A stretch of DNA of 64,000 nucleotides, from the NCBI GenBank assembly GCA_038025085.1, contig CM076140.1, positions 1,800,501 to 1,864,500 on the forward strand. Reading direction: 5' to 3'. This DNA is from Tetragonia tetragonoides. Its lineage: Eukaryota > Streptophyta > Magnoliopsida > Caryophyllales > Aizoaceae. A program made the position numbers and the translations under genes. Positions 36,378 to 49,739 of the stretch are shown piece after piece; the first letter of the stretch is position 1, and each line of letters begins with the position of its first letter. The notes beneath the pieces were generated by a model, which ran no database searches, was not told where the DNA came from, and was given only the letters and a program-made list of their open reading frames with translations.

Positions 36378-36737
36378 TAGGGAGGAATAGATTGGACTTA
36401 CAGCCATTGCTGGTGGCAAACCACCAAGCACATCTCCAAGACCACCTGTTTTGCTCCAGGGAGAAACCTCAGCCCCTACAAATACTAAGTTCATTCCACT
36501 GCCACATATGATGACTCCCCTTGTTCTTGAACTTTGCCTTATTTGTTCACTCTTCTTTACTTGCCCAGAAGCAATCTTCCTGAGAGCGAATTGCTTGTGT
36601 GACTTGTCAACATTGTTCAAAGGCCTTAATCCTCTATAACTCAGGCTCTGATTTCCCAAATAATTTTCAACAGATGAAGATTCATAATATACTGCTGAAC
36701 TTCTGAACACAGAATTTGAAGCCGCTACTGCTGCCAT
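32909..36737 (-). CDS. GBSSI: Granule-bound starch synthase I (waxy)
   Basis: Plastid glycosyltransferase (GT5) that extends amylose from ADP-glucose inside the starch granule. Thirteen coding exons on the minus strand: 36402-36737, 35940-36020, 35737-35835, 35549-35638, 34771-34834, 34596-34696, 34397-34506, 34074-34317, 33827-34003, 33550-33741, 33369-33455, 33142-33270, 32909-33025. All have GT-AG borders and matching phases, giving 608 residues, the usual GBSSI length. Residues 1 to about 76 form a Ser/Arg-rich transit peptide. The mature part starts at [20 protein letters not shown], with the ADP-glucose-binding KTGGL at residues 97-101. The C-terminal GT-B half carries [20 protein letters not shown] and the second STGGL loop (about 504-508). 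A leader exon border is likely at 36756 (acceptor TTTTCAG). No lesion is seen, so this should be a functional waxy gene. Confidence 0.97.
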
Positions 36738-36756
36738 TGGATAATCTATAGCAGCC

Positions 36757-38614
36757 CTGAAAAGCAGATATGTGGGAAAATTTTCCCATTTCAGAAAAAC
36801 ATAAAATAGCACAAGAATGCTCAAGTATTATTAGTAGATTTCATCAAATTTCCAACATTTTTGCCCTGCTATTACATTTATGTTTCCCAAGTTTGATAAA
36901 CCCTATTCATAAAGATTATGGTTTGATGAAGTCAATTCAAGTAGGCAGTGATAATCATACTAAAAGTGAAGTAAAATAGCTACTCTATTTGGATGCTTAG
37001 TAGCCAAAATTCAGGTAAATGACGCATTTGACAGCAAAAACAAACCAGTGTTGAAATAATTATCTAAAATTGTAAAAATACCAGCAGAAATTTCTCGACA
37101 GAACGGAAATTGTAAAAGAGACTGATAAAAACAGGCAAATTATGCTTACTGCCCAAAAAGCTAATGACAGAAGTTAATGAGGAAGGGAAATGATAGACTT
37201 ACAAGAATCAAGAAATGGCCTCAAAAATGTGATACTAGTAATGAATGAAAAACGTTGGTGATGAGCTGCTTTTTATCTTACTATTGTCTGAATGTCTGGT
37301 GCTCGAATCCAAATGAAACGTCAATTGGGGTTCGGACCCATTTGCATTTTGCACAAACACCGTAGGCTGACGAACGGCATAGACTTGCGCGAGCCCAGTG
37401 GTGGGTAACTTCAATGTTTCCAACACATGGAACGAATATGCGCCAAGAATATAGATTAACGGAGTAAAGTAGTGCGAACATGATGTAGCACGGGGAGTCT
37501 CGATCGTCATTCACTTGCACTCTCTTTTTGACGAGCAAAATAAAGTAATAATTCAGTTCAATGATATACTTTTTTTGGCAAGCTCTCAAAGTTAAAATAC
37601 TTGTTGTTGTGTTTTCTTTAATCACCATTTGTTATTACTTTGTATTATTTTGTAATCGCCATTTGTTTTTTTACCACTTTGATAAAAGCTATGGCAATAA
37701 TGTATCTTTCACCATTAATTTTGTACGAGTCACATGATCCCAGTCCATTACTAAATTTATACATTGACGACTTTTTAAACTAGTGATAGATATTAGAGTA
37801 TATCCGAAAGGATAATTTAGTATATAGAATTAATAGAAAAATGAAAATATTCTAACACATGTTTCTTGAAGTGCTCAACAATCCCTTCACAGTATGGGTA
37901 GTTGTAACCTTTCTAGTTAATTGGTTTTCTCATGGCAACTTGGTAAATTACTTGAATACCCTGCATTTAGATTTTTTATCCTCTTCCATCGGAGATCAGG
38001 TTTCAGATCAATTATGAAAAAGCTTTTGGCTTCGGCAATTTGTCATAACCCTGAGCACAGACTTTCAGGTACTCTTGGGTCATGGGGGCCAAGGGCTGAG
38101 GGTCCCTGTCTCCCCGAGTGTGACCACAGGCCTAGAGGAACCGTCCACCTTCCTGTCTTGTATCAAGATTTTGATTTTCCAGTAGGAACCAAAACCACCA
38201 CTGGAGACCATCTATCCGCCATACATCTATTTTATGGTGTGAGATTAAAAACAGAGTAATACAAGCCTCATTAGGGCGAGCTTTTCGCTCAAAGCCCAAA
38301 CATAGAACTTGCTGGAAGGAGACGTAATGACTGCTTTGATGAACCGGCAAGAAAATGATCAAAAGTGAAAATTTTCGTTGTCACCAAAACTGTCCGAATC
38401 CCACAATCAATCGCAACTCGTGAAATTACAATGAGGTTAGTTCTACCAAGTTAGCAAGTTTCTATATACATCAGATGCAAAGGAGGACAATAATAAAAGA
38501 GGTAAAAACCTTCGCAGAGAAGGAAGTTTATGCATCAAAATTTGAACTCTACAAGACTACAACGTGCCATAATGTATATATATCCCTCATATGTCAATCT
38601 GTCATGTCTTCTAC
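36757..38614. other. GBSSI leader/promoter and VPS8 3' flank
   Basis: The GBSSI leader intron and promoter must lie at the left of this stretch and the VPS8 3' UTR at the right. Open frames at 37235-37628 (minus) and 37921-38259 show no recognisable domain. I could not place a TATA box. Confidence 0.45.
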
Positions 38615-41600
38615 TTACTGTACACGAGTCTTCTCTTTGCCTGCAGTATGATCATCCATGCATCAGGAGCTAAACCACACAGCAAAATAAGCATGACAAC
38701 CAAGAACAAACTAGAACTTACCAAATATTTTTGATTTTAATGGGAACCGAATTGATGAACTTTTCACTCTAAGATCCCGAAGTTGCCCATTTTTACTCAG
38801 CTTCTCAGTATCCATCAGACCACCACCACTACTTTCCCCTCCTGAAATATGGGTTCTTTTGTTCACTTTATCATGATAAACAGCTGGTGGTGCTAGCCTC
38901 AACTGAGGCATGGTATCAGTCTGGATCAATCGCTGATTCTTCTGAAGACTATTCAAGATCTCATACTGCAACATACAATATTGGATAAGACTTTCCTTTT
39001 TTCTTTTCTTTTGGGTACTAGTAGTGTACTGTGTACTAGTAAGCAAGTAAATAAACTGAAACAGACTGAAGCAGCTCCCATATAATGTGGGGTTTTGGGC
39101 TAGACATTCAGTTCCTCAAAGCAAAGGCTAAACCACTTCCAAACTTCCTAGCTCCCATATATCTATAGGATCTCTAAACCCTTGAATCTAGTCAGGGCCT
39201 CGCCCTCTCCCAGCTGTCTCTAGAGTTGCTTTTATGGGCACCAAAGGTGTCTTGCAGAGAAAAGGATTCAAAAGTAGCATCATTCATAAAGTTAAATATT
39301 CACAGAAAATATATTTTAATTTTAAAGATTTTGGGAGGGAGAAGAAATAGTAAAGAGGAGCTCTTTACCATCACATGTAGAATCCATGTGTATTCATTGA
39401 AAGTAAGAACCTAGATGCTGACGAGTTATGTAAGGATGTTTCCTGACATAGGTTCACTGCATTGTAGAATGCTAACTTCTACCAGAGATAAAATTCATGG
39501 AGTGGAATCTATATTTGACTCTTGCAGCTAATCAACTTAATATCCAACAAAATTCAGGTATGTGTAAGGCTATAATTGTTGGGCCCATCACAGAAGATGA
39601 TCTTGCATGACCAGGTCTGGGATGGTAACTTGAGTTTCACAAATCAAAAAACAGAATAGATAAAGGAAAAACAAAGAAAGAACAAGTCACTTACTCTCGA
39701 AATTGGATGAGAAGCAGAAGTATCAAATGCATCCAATTCATGTTGGTGCATAGTGGATGCCCCCGGTGCTCGCCTTGATCTAGATGGAGATGTACTCACC
39801 AATCCTTGCTCTACCATTTTACCTTTAGTTTTCTGGATTTTCCTTTTAGGCATACATATGGGACATCCACTGGAGGAGCTTTGGCTTGATGTGCCACTCT
39901 CCTGAGTTTCACACAGTACATGGGCTGCATGACCACAATTGAACACCCGGATGCCAGAGCTTGAAGAATTCTTGGTGAAAGTGCAGTTGCATATACAACA
40001 TAGGAGACTTCGAGGGGCATACCCTTTTGCAGCACCCTTCTTGAGTACACTCATGGTGTAGAAGGTATCATCCTCTATCAACGATTTGGCAGTATCCTAA
40101 CAAAGTGTATAAGAATGTTTCATTGTAATCAAGCAGATTTATAATTGCAGTATATCGTATGTCATTGCAAAAAAAGTTGGCGTCTTAGTAACAGTCTAAT
40201 TATATTATCAGATAGAAGCAGTAAATGCCTCATCCGAGGTTCATATATATGAATAAGCAGAGCCCAGAAGTGCTACACACTCAAAAAGGATTCAGGTCCC
40301 CATTAAAAAGTACTATAAAATAAATCAGGAAAGACATGATATCAGTAGTATACAGGTTTATAGCACAGTATACAACTAAGCCACATAGATAAGCATTTAA
40401 TAATTGATAAACAAGTTACAAATAAAATAGAGCTTGTTTGAATGATAAGAGAAACTTTGGAATGTGTAGACATACCAGGATCCTCCTTTCAAAGCCATAT
40501 GTTCCTAGCATTCCCAGTATAGTCAGCTTAAAATCTCCAAATTCATGACCACCATTGTCTGACATGAGTTTTGCCATGATAGATGGAAGACGGACATATC
40601 CTATCATCCCCTCAACAATCTCCTTAACAAATTGTGAAAACATTCTCTTTAGTATAGGAGCATTCTGGCTGCTAGAAATCCTCCATGTCACAGCATTCAC
40701 ATCTTGATCACCATTAGAGCTCAAAGATTGACTGAGGATACCATTTTCACCATTTCCCTCAGGGATAATTAAAGGTTTACAGAACCTGGAGCAAAGGGCC
40801 AGTGTCACCATCAAAGACGAAAGCCGTAGCCTCACATAAGGCTTCACCAAGAATTCATTATCTAAAGTTCATTGTTAATTCTAGATCGAAAACCATAGTT
40901 CACTAACAATGAAATGATGCACAAGATATCACGATAATCATCATCTCAGCACAATACATGAACCAAGATAAGGTTTACCCAAATACCCAGCCACAACCTG
41001 GCAACAAGGATGCTAAAGAGCATTGTTGAATGCGCTAAGTAGGCCTCATTTGGTTAGATGTCAGTTGGTACGAAGTGCAACTTTGTTAAGTGTAGAATTC
41101 TTTTTTTATTTTTTTTATTTTTAAGATAACACGGGTATAGGCAAAGTTCTCATGTTTGTTTCTTTGCAACTACAATATCAAAAATATGTATATCTCATTT
41201 TTGCTAGCTCCTTAGAAATTAGCAGAAATGAACCAGGTTCATGCAATATGACTTCCTAAGGAGCCAACTAGTGAACTCACTCCCGTAACTTCTTAAGCAT
41301 TATGTAATCCAAATGAGGCTTAACGTATACAATTACAACACTTACGAATCTAGCAAATGGAACCAGAGTGATTCTGACTCTTCTGGATCCAAACGAGGAG
41401 TATTGCGTTGACAGAGGCCAATACATGCTTGCAGTGTTTTCCTTACGTCTTGTACCTACAACAAAGCAAAAGAAATTATTTCACAGGCTTTTTCAAAGCA
41501 TTGGACAATGTCAATTCACACTTTTACTTGAAAAAACAGAAAATGCAATCACCTCATTCAACCCTGAAGCAGCTGCAAGATGGTCAACATGAGCATGGTT

Positions 41601-44600
41601 GCGTTCAGCCTTCTTCGGAAATATACTTTCTAAAGCAGTGTCTAGCATGATGAATTTATCATTAATGCCAGAGAGGGTCAGGATAAGAGCACTTCCAACA
41701 TCACCAACCCTTTCTAACAAAAATGCAGCTGCATCAACAATTCCGTATTCTTGGCACAATAGCAAACAGCGGTCCACTCTGTAAGTTTCAAGAGTATCTA
41801 AGAACTTGAGAACTGAATCTGGTTCGTACTGACATAACAGCTGTAAAATAAAAACAAATGATATAACTTTAGCCCCTTAGCACGTACACAGATGTCATGA
41901 GCTGAACGGACAACACTTCAACAAAGAGATGTTTTTCAAGTTATTGATAACAGAAACAGACAATGTGCACAGAGGTTATGAAGAGAACTTTTATTTTTTT
42001 ATAAGAAGTCCATTTATTGATAACAAAAAACCGACAATGAACAGTAAATGACAAGTAAACGTGAAAGTGCCATGTACAAGAATAGAAGTGTGTCAACTGC
42101 TGAGATAGAAGCCTGAAATGTACAACTGCCAGGACTCCAAGCTTCAAGATTACAATGAGAAGGGTGATAGAATAAAATAATATAAAAAAAGCATCAGAAA
42201 AGCCTCAAGCGACATAGTTTCATACTTAACAAGGTTATGCTCCAAGGAGAAAGTTATAGGACTTTCCTCAAATATCCAGCTAGTCAAACCAATAAACACA
42301 AAGAAGAAAACTTTGTAATACAAAAAGATATATTTAAGTGAGATTGCATAAACAACAACAAACTAATTTATGTTAGCTATTATGGGGTTAGACTTGCCTC
42401 AAGATAAAGTTCAATCATGTCATCAGTCACTTCAACCGGGCTATTCTGTAGAATTCTGGGGAATTCAGAAACCCTTTCTAGGTAGGCCTCAAGCGAATTT
42501 CGCCCATCCTTCAATCTTCTGCCACAAGGACCATCAACAACATCATCTCTCTTTATACAAAAGAAATTGAGGGTGCCTGATAAATGAACCTCAACAAGAG
42601 TCTTGAGATAAAGGAAGAGGCTTTTTGGATTAGATCGGAGATCAGAAAGAATATGTCCACTTTCTCTTTTGAAGTGATCAATCACCAAGTGAAATGCACA
42701 TTCTCTGAAAATGCCCAAAGGAAAAGCAAAAACAAGTACATCAATTTCAGTCAAGAGTGATAATAACAACCACATTAGCACAACTAAAAATGCATGCAGC
42801 AGAAACAAGGACTCTAAGATCTCCAAAAGAACTAGACTATCAAAAATAGCTACAATTAAGTGGAGACAATGATTATAAGGATCACCTGTTCAAGCTGACT
42901 AACTCTGGAATTCGGGATTTGACAGCTGATCGGAAATCAACAGATTCGGTTTCATTCAGCTCCAGTAATATACTATTGATAAAGGAAAATGCATGCACTG
43001 GTTCATCTACATCTTTCATATAACTATCCAAAGCAGCAAGATACTGATGTCTGATAGTGTGGATTAAGCCACCAACCTGGCAAGAAAATAAGGGGTCAAA
43101 TCAATAAGAAATTAACCAAAGGAGAACTTCATAAACTTGCAATCTTTACATCCCGTTTCTGTTTCCCTGGTAACCATGTAACAAGCATAAACCATAAAAG
43201 GTACCTGGTAAAAATGCACTTCCTCACACAAATGCAAGACATATGAGGCATTCCACTCAGTCTGAGGAACAGCATCCAAGAGAGCAAGCACCTTTTTCTC
43301 CCTTCTCTTCTTAGATTTAGTCTTCTGCTCGGAATCATTTGGTAAGTGACAATTCTCTGACATCAGATACTCCAATATCTGGCTCAAGACACTCTTCGAC
43401 ACATTGGCTCTTCTAAATGAGACATGGCTTGCTATGAACTCAATGAGGTGACTTATATCTTTCTTTGAGGGCCATATTTCCAACCCAGCATCATCATTGC
43501 CGCCGGATCTGATTGCTTGAGATATATCTATATCAAGAATGAGAACTAGAGCATCTATTGTTTTCTGAACCATCATATCCTGATTTTCAGTTATTGGTTC
43601 ATTCTTGTTTGAATGATCATTAGTTAGATCCGAAGAATGAAGCAAATAATTTTCCAGCTTGAAATTTCCATCCTCTCCAAAAGCAATCCTTAAAACATCC
43701 AATGTAGCCTCTGTATCCAATTCTAGTAAAAGATGCAAGTTCAAGTATGCTCCTGTGGAAGTTAAGCTTCCAGCTCTCTGTGACCTTCGGCCACCTGAAT
43801 CCTCCAGCAGATATTGCATAAGCTCCATCCTGAGAGAAGGCAATCGTTCCGAAGGCAGATCTCCATGTCCTGTAGAATTATTACTCAATGTTTCAGTCCA
43901 ATAGTCAAAGTTTGAATCAATCAAAATGATTTAGAATAAGAAAGAAGTAGCATAAGCATTACATTAAAATGGCAGAAAAATCTCCACAGCTTACTAAAAA
44001 TATTGCCTAACTGTAACACTAAATAGGCAGTTTCACCCATGTTTTGCAACAAAAATCCAAAATTACATGTATCAGCATTATAAGGAAGAACTAATCTAAT
44101 TTGGGACCCTACTCACAAGAGTCTTAATGAATCTAAAGGAGGCAACAGAAACAAAATTACCAGCTCATGTAAGGAAGAGAAAGCAACAAGCCAACAAAGC
44201 AGGAAAGCTAATAGTTACTTCACCGACTTCTCCATTTGTTGAAATGGAAATTGTAGTGTGAATGACGATAAAGTCAATAATACTGAGAGGTTATTTATCC
44301 CGTATTCAGGTCTATTTGATGGTCCACGAAACAAACTAAAAAGGTCAATTTCATAGACCATGCTGGAGTAATTGATTGTTTTTTTAGATAAAGCATGCTG
44401 GAGTAATTGATAAATGTTAGCTTCGGAGTATATTTTCCAGGAAGCGGAAATTGGGCCAACAAAATGACAAAGAAATACCTGGGGGAAAGGCAAGGCCCAA
44501 GAAGCAGTATTTCAGATACACCAGCATGCGGTACCTGTCCTCAATCATTATCAGTAAAGCAGAATCATTATCAATAAAGCAGAAGCTCCATAACCGATAG

Positions 44601-47600
44601 ATAACATCTCTTTCTGTACAAAGTGAGCTCCAAGTTACGTACCCCACGCTAGCAGCAGTAGCATCTCTTTCTTTATTTCTTAGCACACTCAAGAGTTCCT
44701 CTAAAGGTGTCTTGAAGTCATCTAGGCCTTTGTTAAAGAGATATATCAAAGCACCATACAATCCATTCTCCCGACATAGCCTGACAACCTAATTGCAAAA
44801 CCACCCAATTAGTTGCAAACAAAACTTGACGACAAACATAAATCAGCATTAGATAAGTAAATTGCAACTGCATAAACTAGCATCTGGTGTCAATAGCATA
44901 TAACCATATTGTAGAACTGCAAACTAGGAACCGATATGACCTGATTGAAATCCAAAGATGAAATATCCATGTGAAGAACACATTGCTCTACTCGCTGCAA
45001 CCATCCTTTACTATTGTAGTGTTCTACAAGAGCTTGCATGATCTTCAGAAGAGAAAGAGACTCAGTCAAGGATCTTGGGTTTTCTTGGTAAAAAAAGGGG
45101 CAATACTTTAGATTAGAAGTACCTCAGGAGGTAATGATCCGAGCATATCCTTTAATATATATGGCTCCAAAAGCTCCAAAAATGTATCTGAAGAAAGGAA
45201 GAGAAAAACGAAATGCGAAAGCTTTAACATCGTCCAAATTCCGACAATAGACTGTATGTATCTGGCTTCTAGTTTGTTTTAAGCCTTGGTGGTTTAGGGA
45301 CCTAGCAGGAGACGCTTGAGAAGTGAAGAACTATACTAGTCAGCCAATAACCAACCATTTAGAAAAAATAAGGAAACAAAGAAAGTTCTGTAGTTTCACG
45401 ACATACAACTGCCTATTAAAGTACACAAGGTTGTGACTAATCCATAGTGTGCTCCGAAATTACAGACTGCTGTTTTAAATCACAGAATAACAAGAAAACA
45501 ACCATTCTACCAATATTTATATCCGAGATCCATGTCTCAGGTTCAATTACTTCTATGAAGCCCTATGGTTCATTCGGCCCAGTAAAGGAAATATCCTTTT
45601 ACATGGCATTTCAAAGGGTAGGTAGGAAGGTCCAAGTGTTTTTGGGTACACATAATGTTGCAGGTAGAGGAATGTTCTTCAAGCCAGTAAAAGCTTGATT
45701 TGACCTGAGCCTGATCTGGCTCATTTATGTAACGAGTCACGCCAGAGCTCAGCACACCTCAACCTCTGTTGAGGCTCGTTCACATGGGCAAGATTACACC
45801 ACACTGGTTAGGAATGCATTCTTCTTCACTAGGTTACTGTCAGCAAAAAGTTCCCAAAAGAAAAAAAAAATCATCAAGTTGTTCCCAGATCATTTAATTG
45901 AGTACCCAAAGTATTTCAATACCTCTATGCTGAACTGCCACAAATTTCGAGAAGATATCATCAAAGAGAATGTCAGTTCTTTTGATATGGATACAAAATT
46001 CAACTGCTACACCACCCACACGGGTGAATTGCTCTTTTATTTCAGAAGACGTAGAAGTGCTACTCTTGGAACCATCCAATTCTTCCATCTTTCCAATCTG
46101 ATTGAAACTTGCAACTGAAATATAAGAAAATACTTCATCTACATATGAGAAAAGCAACTCCACGAGATAGGGCATTATAGCCTCCTGTACAGCATTCACG
46201 TTTCTGGGAAGGTCAATCACACCATGGGCCTGACCGTCATATAGTGTCATTGCCATGTTCAAGGCACCCATCCAGTCTCCTGCCTTTCGCAATACCTGGA
46301 TTCGTTCCTTCCATAGAAGAAGACGAGAGACAATAACATGCATAGGTCCCAGTATATAGACAGATGCTCCTCTAACAACTATACTATTGTGGTAAGCTTT
46401 CTCAGGATTGCCATATACGTTGGTAAAATGAGTGTGATAAGCAATGAGATCATCTCCTCCGGATCCATCAATGGCATAAATAGTTTCATGGATCAATGTC
46501 CCCTCCCTTGTGAACAAGCAAAGGTGTCCAGCTAAAGTAAGAACTACCAACATCTGCATAAGCATAATCATTAAATTTCAGTCTACATACCACAGATGTT
46601 GTCAAGATAACATACACATAGAAGCAGTAATCGAAAAAAACTATCTCCCACAAAAGAAACATGCGCCCAAAAGTAAGCCTAGTCATCAAGTACCTGGTCA
46701 TCAAGCCATGCCAAACCTATTACTGTACTCTCAAGTGTCCACTTTCCACAAATTTTCAGCTCTGACTTCACTAACTTTGCCACTTGAACCTTCCGATCCC
46801 ATGCAATTGCAAGAAGTGAGATCTTCTCCGGTGCTTCTGAATTCAAATTCTCTGCAACAAGACATCATCTTACACAACCGATGATAATGAAGTTAAAAGA
46901 ATGACTTTAGATGTACCTGTGGCCAAACTACGCGTCTGTACTGTACATTTCCAAGCAGTGTATGGCATAGAACCCTCCCGTATCCCTTCTGGCTTAGGAA
47001 CCGTTGCATAGACTTTTAAGCTAGGACTAAGCTTCACCTGCAAGATATGCTCACACCTTCAACAGCATGACCAAGAAATTTGAAAAGTTGTCAACATGTA
47101 TATACAGAAACATAGTACTTGGATTTTGTGCAGTTATCTGAGGACTTCGTACCACCAGAGCATTCTGATGGGTGACAAAGATGACCACACCTTCTTCAGA
47201 CAAGGAGGAACCTTCACTGAAGAGTTTCCAACCAGCGGCTCCCCCAACTACACCACCCATCACACCGCCTATGCCGCTAGTCGAGCCTGTGGTGTTGCCC
47301 TGGGAGGTTACTGGAGCAGGCCCGATAATTTCATCAGGAAGAAGCGATGACGCACATAATACTGTGCCCGTTCTTTGTCCATCAAGAAGACACTGTAGCC
47401 ACAAAATATATGCTTAACTAGCCAAGAAAATAAGAACTCTCCACCTCTAATTTCTTCTGTCAGAGTTAATTAAATAAAAATAACGCTAGGCAGTTGAAAA
47501 CTACAGAAATATGTCTCAGGACACAAGTGCCTAACCTGGGTCTTGACTGTGGTGCCAAGCAATGGCATCACAGAAATTTCATGTAACAATACTAGGCCCT

Positions 47601-49596
47601 TAGAGTCACCTGTAACTGCTTTAAATTGACGAGTAACTTGAGAATCCTGCCCAAGAAATAATGAGTGCACCACAGGCGTTGTATGCTCTCCAGTAATAAT
47701 CTTTGCCACAGTTCCCCTAGGTGTGTGCCAAAGTGTAATATGACCATCACCGTAGCCAGCTAAAAGGAGGTCACCTTGCTGATTGAAACAAATGGATGTC
47801 ACTGGAACTTGGGACCGATCCCCTTGTGCACCAAGCATCAACATCTGAAAGCATATTCGATGTACATCATGCTGAGAAGCCAGTCCATTCATTTCTATTC
47901 AACTTAACAAGCTTGCAATGTAGCTAGACCCAAATAAAATGGTAATTTAATAATACAGACAGTTATGCAATGCATTTATTTTACTTGTGTGCAAGCTGAG
48001 CAATTCAATGTCGGTACCATCTCAACAACAAGCAAAATGGTACATGAATAGTCACAAGTTCAGTTATGCAAGATTCAGAAACAATTAATGAATAACAACT
48101 TGAATATAAACTACTAACTACAAACAAGTGAAAAAAAAGAAACAGACCTTTGTGTCTATGTTATCCGGATGCTGAGCAGAATATTTACTTGGCACAACAA
48201 CAACAACCCCTTTCGACATCCCCAAAGCAATGTAGTTGAGATGCACTGCCAAGACCTGTGCAACACCATAGTCACGCCTAAACGCTTGCGACTTGATAGT
48301 CTTAGTAATTGTATTATCATCATCAGTATTGAAATATCCCAAAACCGTCGAACCTCTCCTCACACCTTCAAGCCTCATTGGTTGAGCAGCAGCACCCTCC
48401 TCCAAATCCAAACCAGTAGAAGCCTGTTTTCTCTCAAGCTCTTCAGCTAAATCTAACGGCTTTTTCCTAGTAAACACCTTCTCCTCTGCCTCTCTAGTAG
48501 CTATCTCACTCTCTAGTTCTGCTATCCTATCCACAACAAGCTCATTTACAACATGATCATCACTTATAGAGCTCAAATCATCTCTCAAAATGGTTCCACT
48601 GTCGTCCACATCCTCGGATTGCAGGGAACCAAGCCCTGAATCCTGCTTAATGATTCTCTCATCCTCGACTTCGAAAAACGTCTCAACTTCCTCATTTCCA
48701 CACTGCTCACTCTCTCTCTCCTCCACTAAAACTGCACTACTCTTCTCTTCTCCACTCAAATCAACCTCACCAGTCTCCAATTCCACATTTGAATTCGACA
48801 GTAATGGTTCCGCATTCGAATTCGACACTGATGGTTCCTCATTCAACACTGACGGTTCCTCATTCAACAAAACCCGCTCATCCCTATCTCTCTCTTCAAT
48901 TTTCTCTCCAATTTGCTCACCAACAACATCATCACCATCCCCATTCTCTGTCTTAATATCCATTTTATCACTTACACTATTGCGATCCCCTACATCATCT
49001 TTAACAGACCTAAAAATGTCATCACCATCAGAAATCTTACTTTCCATACTGACACTCAAAGCTCTCCTCGACTTAATCGCGGCGGCGTGGGGCGTCGTAA
49101 CCGACCTCGACGCCGCAGCCGCCGCCGCGAGCGCCGCCCCAGGTTTCGCTGCCGACCTAACTCCGCCGCCAAACGATGACGTAGGGCTTGACGTAGAAGG
49201 CGGTTTTCTGCTGAAATATTCATCCGATTTGAAGCGTTGGATTAGGTTTTGCTTCAATTGAGTTGAATTTAAGGGTTTTGGGGTTGAATCTAGGGTTTTT
49301 GATGGAGGATCGTGGTTGAAGGAAGAGGAGAGAGAAAATCGAGTGGAAGGTGGTGGGGATGAGGAGGAGGAGGAGGAGGAGGATGAATCGGAGTCGTTGA
49401 GGATATCATCGACTGTGCGATGGGGAACGGTGTCGTTTAGGGTTACGTCGTCGTCGTCGTCGTCGTCGTCACCGGAGATGGCGTTGTGTCGCCGGAGAAA
49501 AGAGTCAAGGTCAAGCTCCGACATCGGAGGTTTTTGCGACGGGAGATTGTTAGTCATGTTTGAGAATATAAGGACTTCATTGTTGTCAAAACTCAA
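38615..49596 (-). CDS. VPS8: Vacuolar protein sorting-associated protein 8 homolog (CORVET subunit)
   Basis: Subunit of the CORVET tethering complex, which links Rab5-positive endosomes before fusion. Nineteen coding exons: 48148-49596, 47536-47844, 47153-47392, 46917-47037, 46694-46851, 45923-46553, 45123-45187, 44941-45042, 44643-44788, 44479-44534, 43205-43869, 42886-43076, 42398-42704, 41553-41840, 41346-41455, 40476-40785, 39695-40096, 38722-38965, 38615-38640. The phases agree and the sum is 1,940 codons. The N-terminal third has an Asp run, Ser-rich and Glu-rich low-complexity tracts; then a WD-like beta-propeller (AVHLNYIALGMSKG, LLLAGYGDGHITLWHTPRGT); a long alpha-solenoid with the clathrin-repeat-like region; and a C-terminal variant RING-H2 near residues 1749-1803 (CCIC ... 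CGHAAHVLC ... CPIC). The start could be the Met at 49596, 49557 or 49523. The last exon (GKEKTRVQ then stop) is inferred from the GGTAAG donor at 38717-38722; without it the protein would end a few codons later in the intron. Intron 13 begins GC (see findings). Confidence 0.93.
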
Positions 49597-49662
49597 GAGT
49601 AGATCATAAAAATGTGAAAGACAAAATAAGAAAGAACTGGAAAAGATAATAATTAAAAGTAA

Positions 49663-49726
49663 TGGAGATGCGGGGTATCGATCCCCGTACCTCTCGCATG
49701 CGCTCTACCATCTGATCTGCATCCCC
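49663..49726 (-). pseudogene. tRNA-Ala relic lacking the anticodon arm
   Basis: On the minus strand the sequence starts GGGGATG and ends CATCTCCA, closing a 7-bp acceptor stem as in plant tRNA-Ala. The D arm is AGATCAGATGGTAGAGC, with one change from AGCTC. After GAGCGC the sequence goes straight to ATGCGAGAGG, so nine bases of the anticodon stem-loop, including the anticodon, are gone. The T arm is CGGGGATCGATACCCCG. Length 64 rather than 73. It cannot be a working tRNA. Confidence 0.85.
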
Positions 49727-49739
49727 TTTTGAAGAAGTT

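Noticed and set aside
37235..37628. Overlapping minus-strand frames of 91 and 115 codons upstream of GBSSI
   Set aside because: No recognisable domain; the region is expected to be leader or promoter of GBSSI.
38711..38721. VPS8 ending at the TAG at 38711-38713
   Set aside because: The GGTAAG just before it is a good donor, and a downstream exon (38615-38640) restores phase and a plausible charged end; kept only as an alternative.
45560..45780. Possible coding segment on the plus strand inside VPS8 intron 6
   Set aside because: It is intronic, with no conserved motif or continuity beyond one short frame.
48590..49261. 223-codon open frame on the plus strand
   Set aside because: Antisense of VPS8 exon 1; its Ser/Leu-rich composition comes from the Glu/Asp-rich codons opposite.
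32909..49596. GBSSI and VPS8 as a functional gene cluster
   Set aside because: They share strand and proximity only; starch synthesis and endosomal tethering have no known joint pathway.
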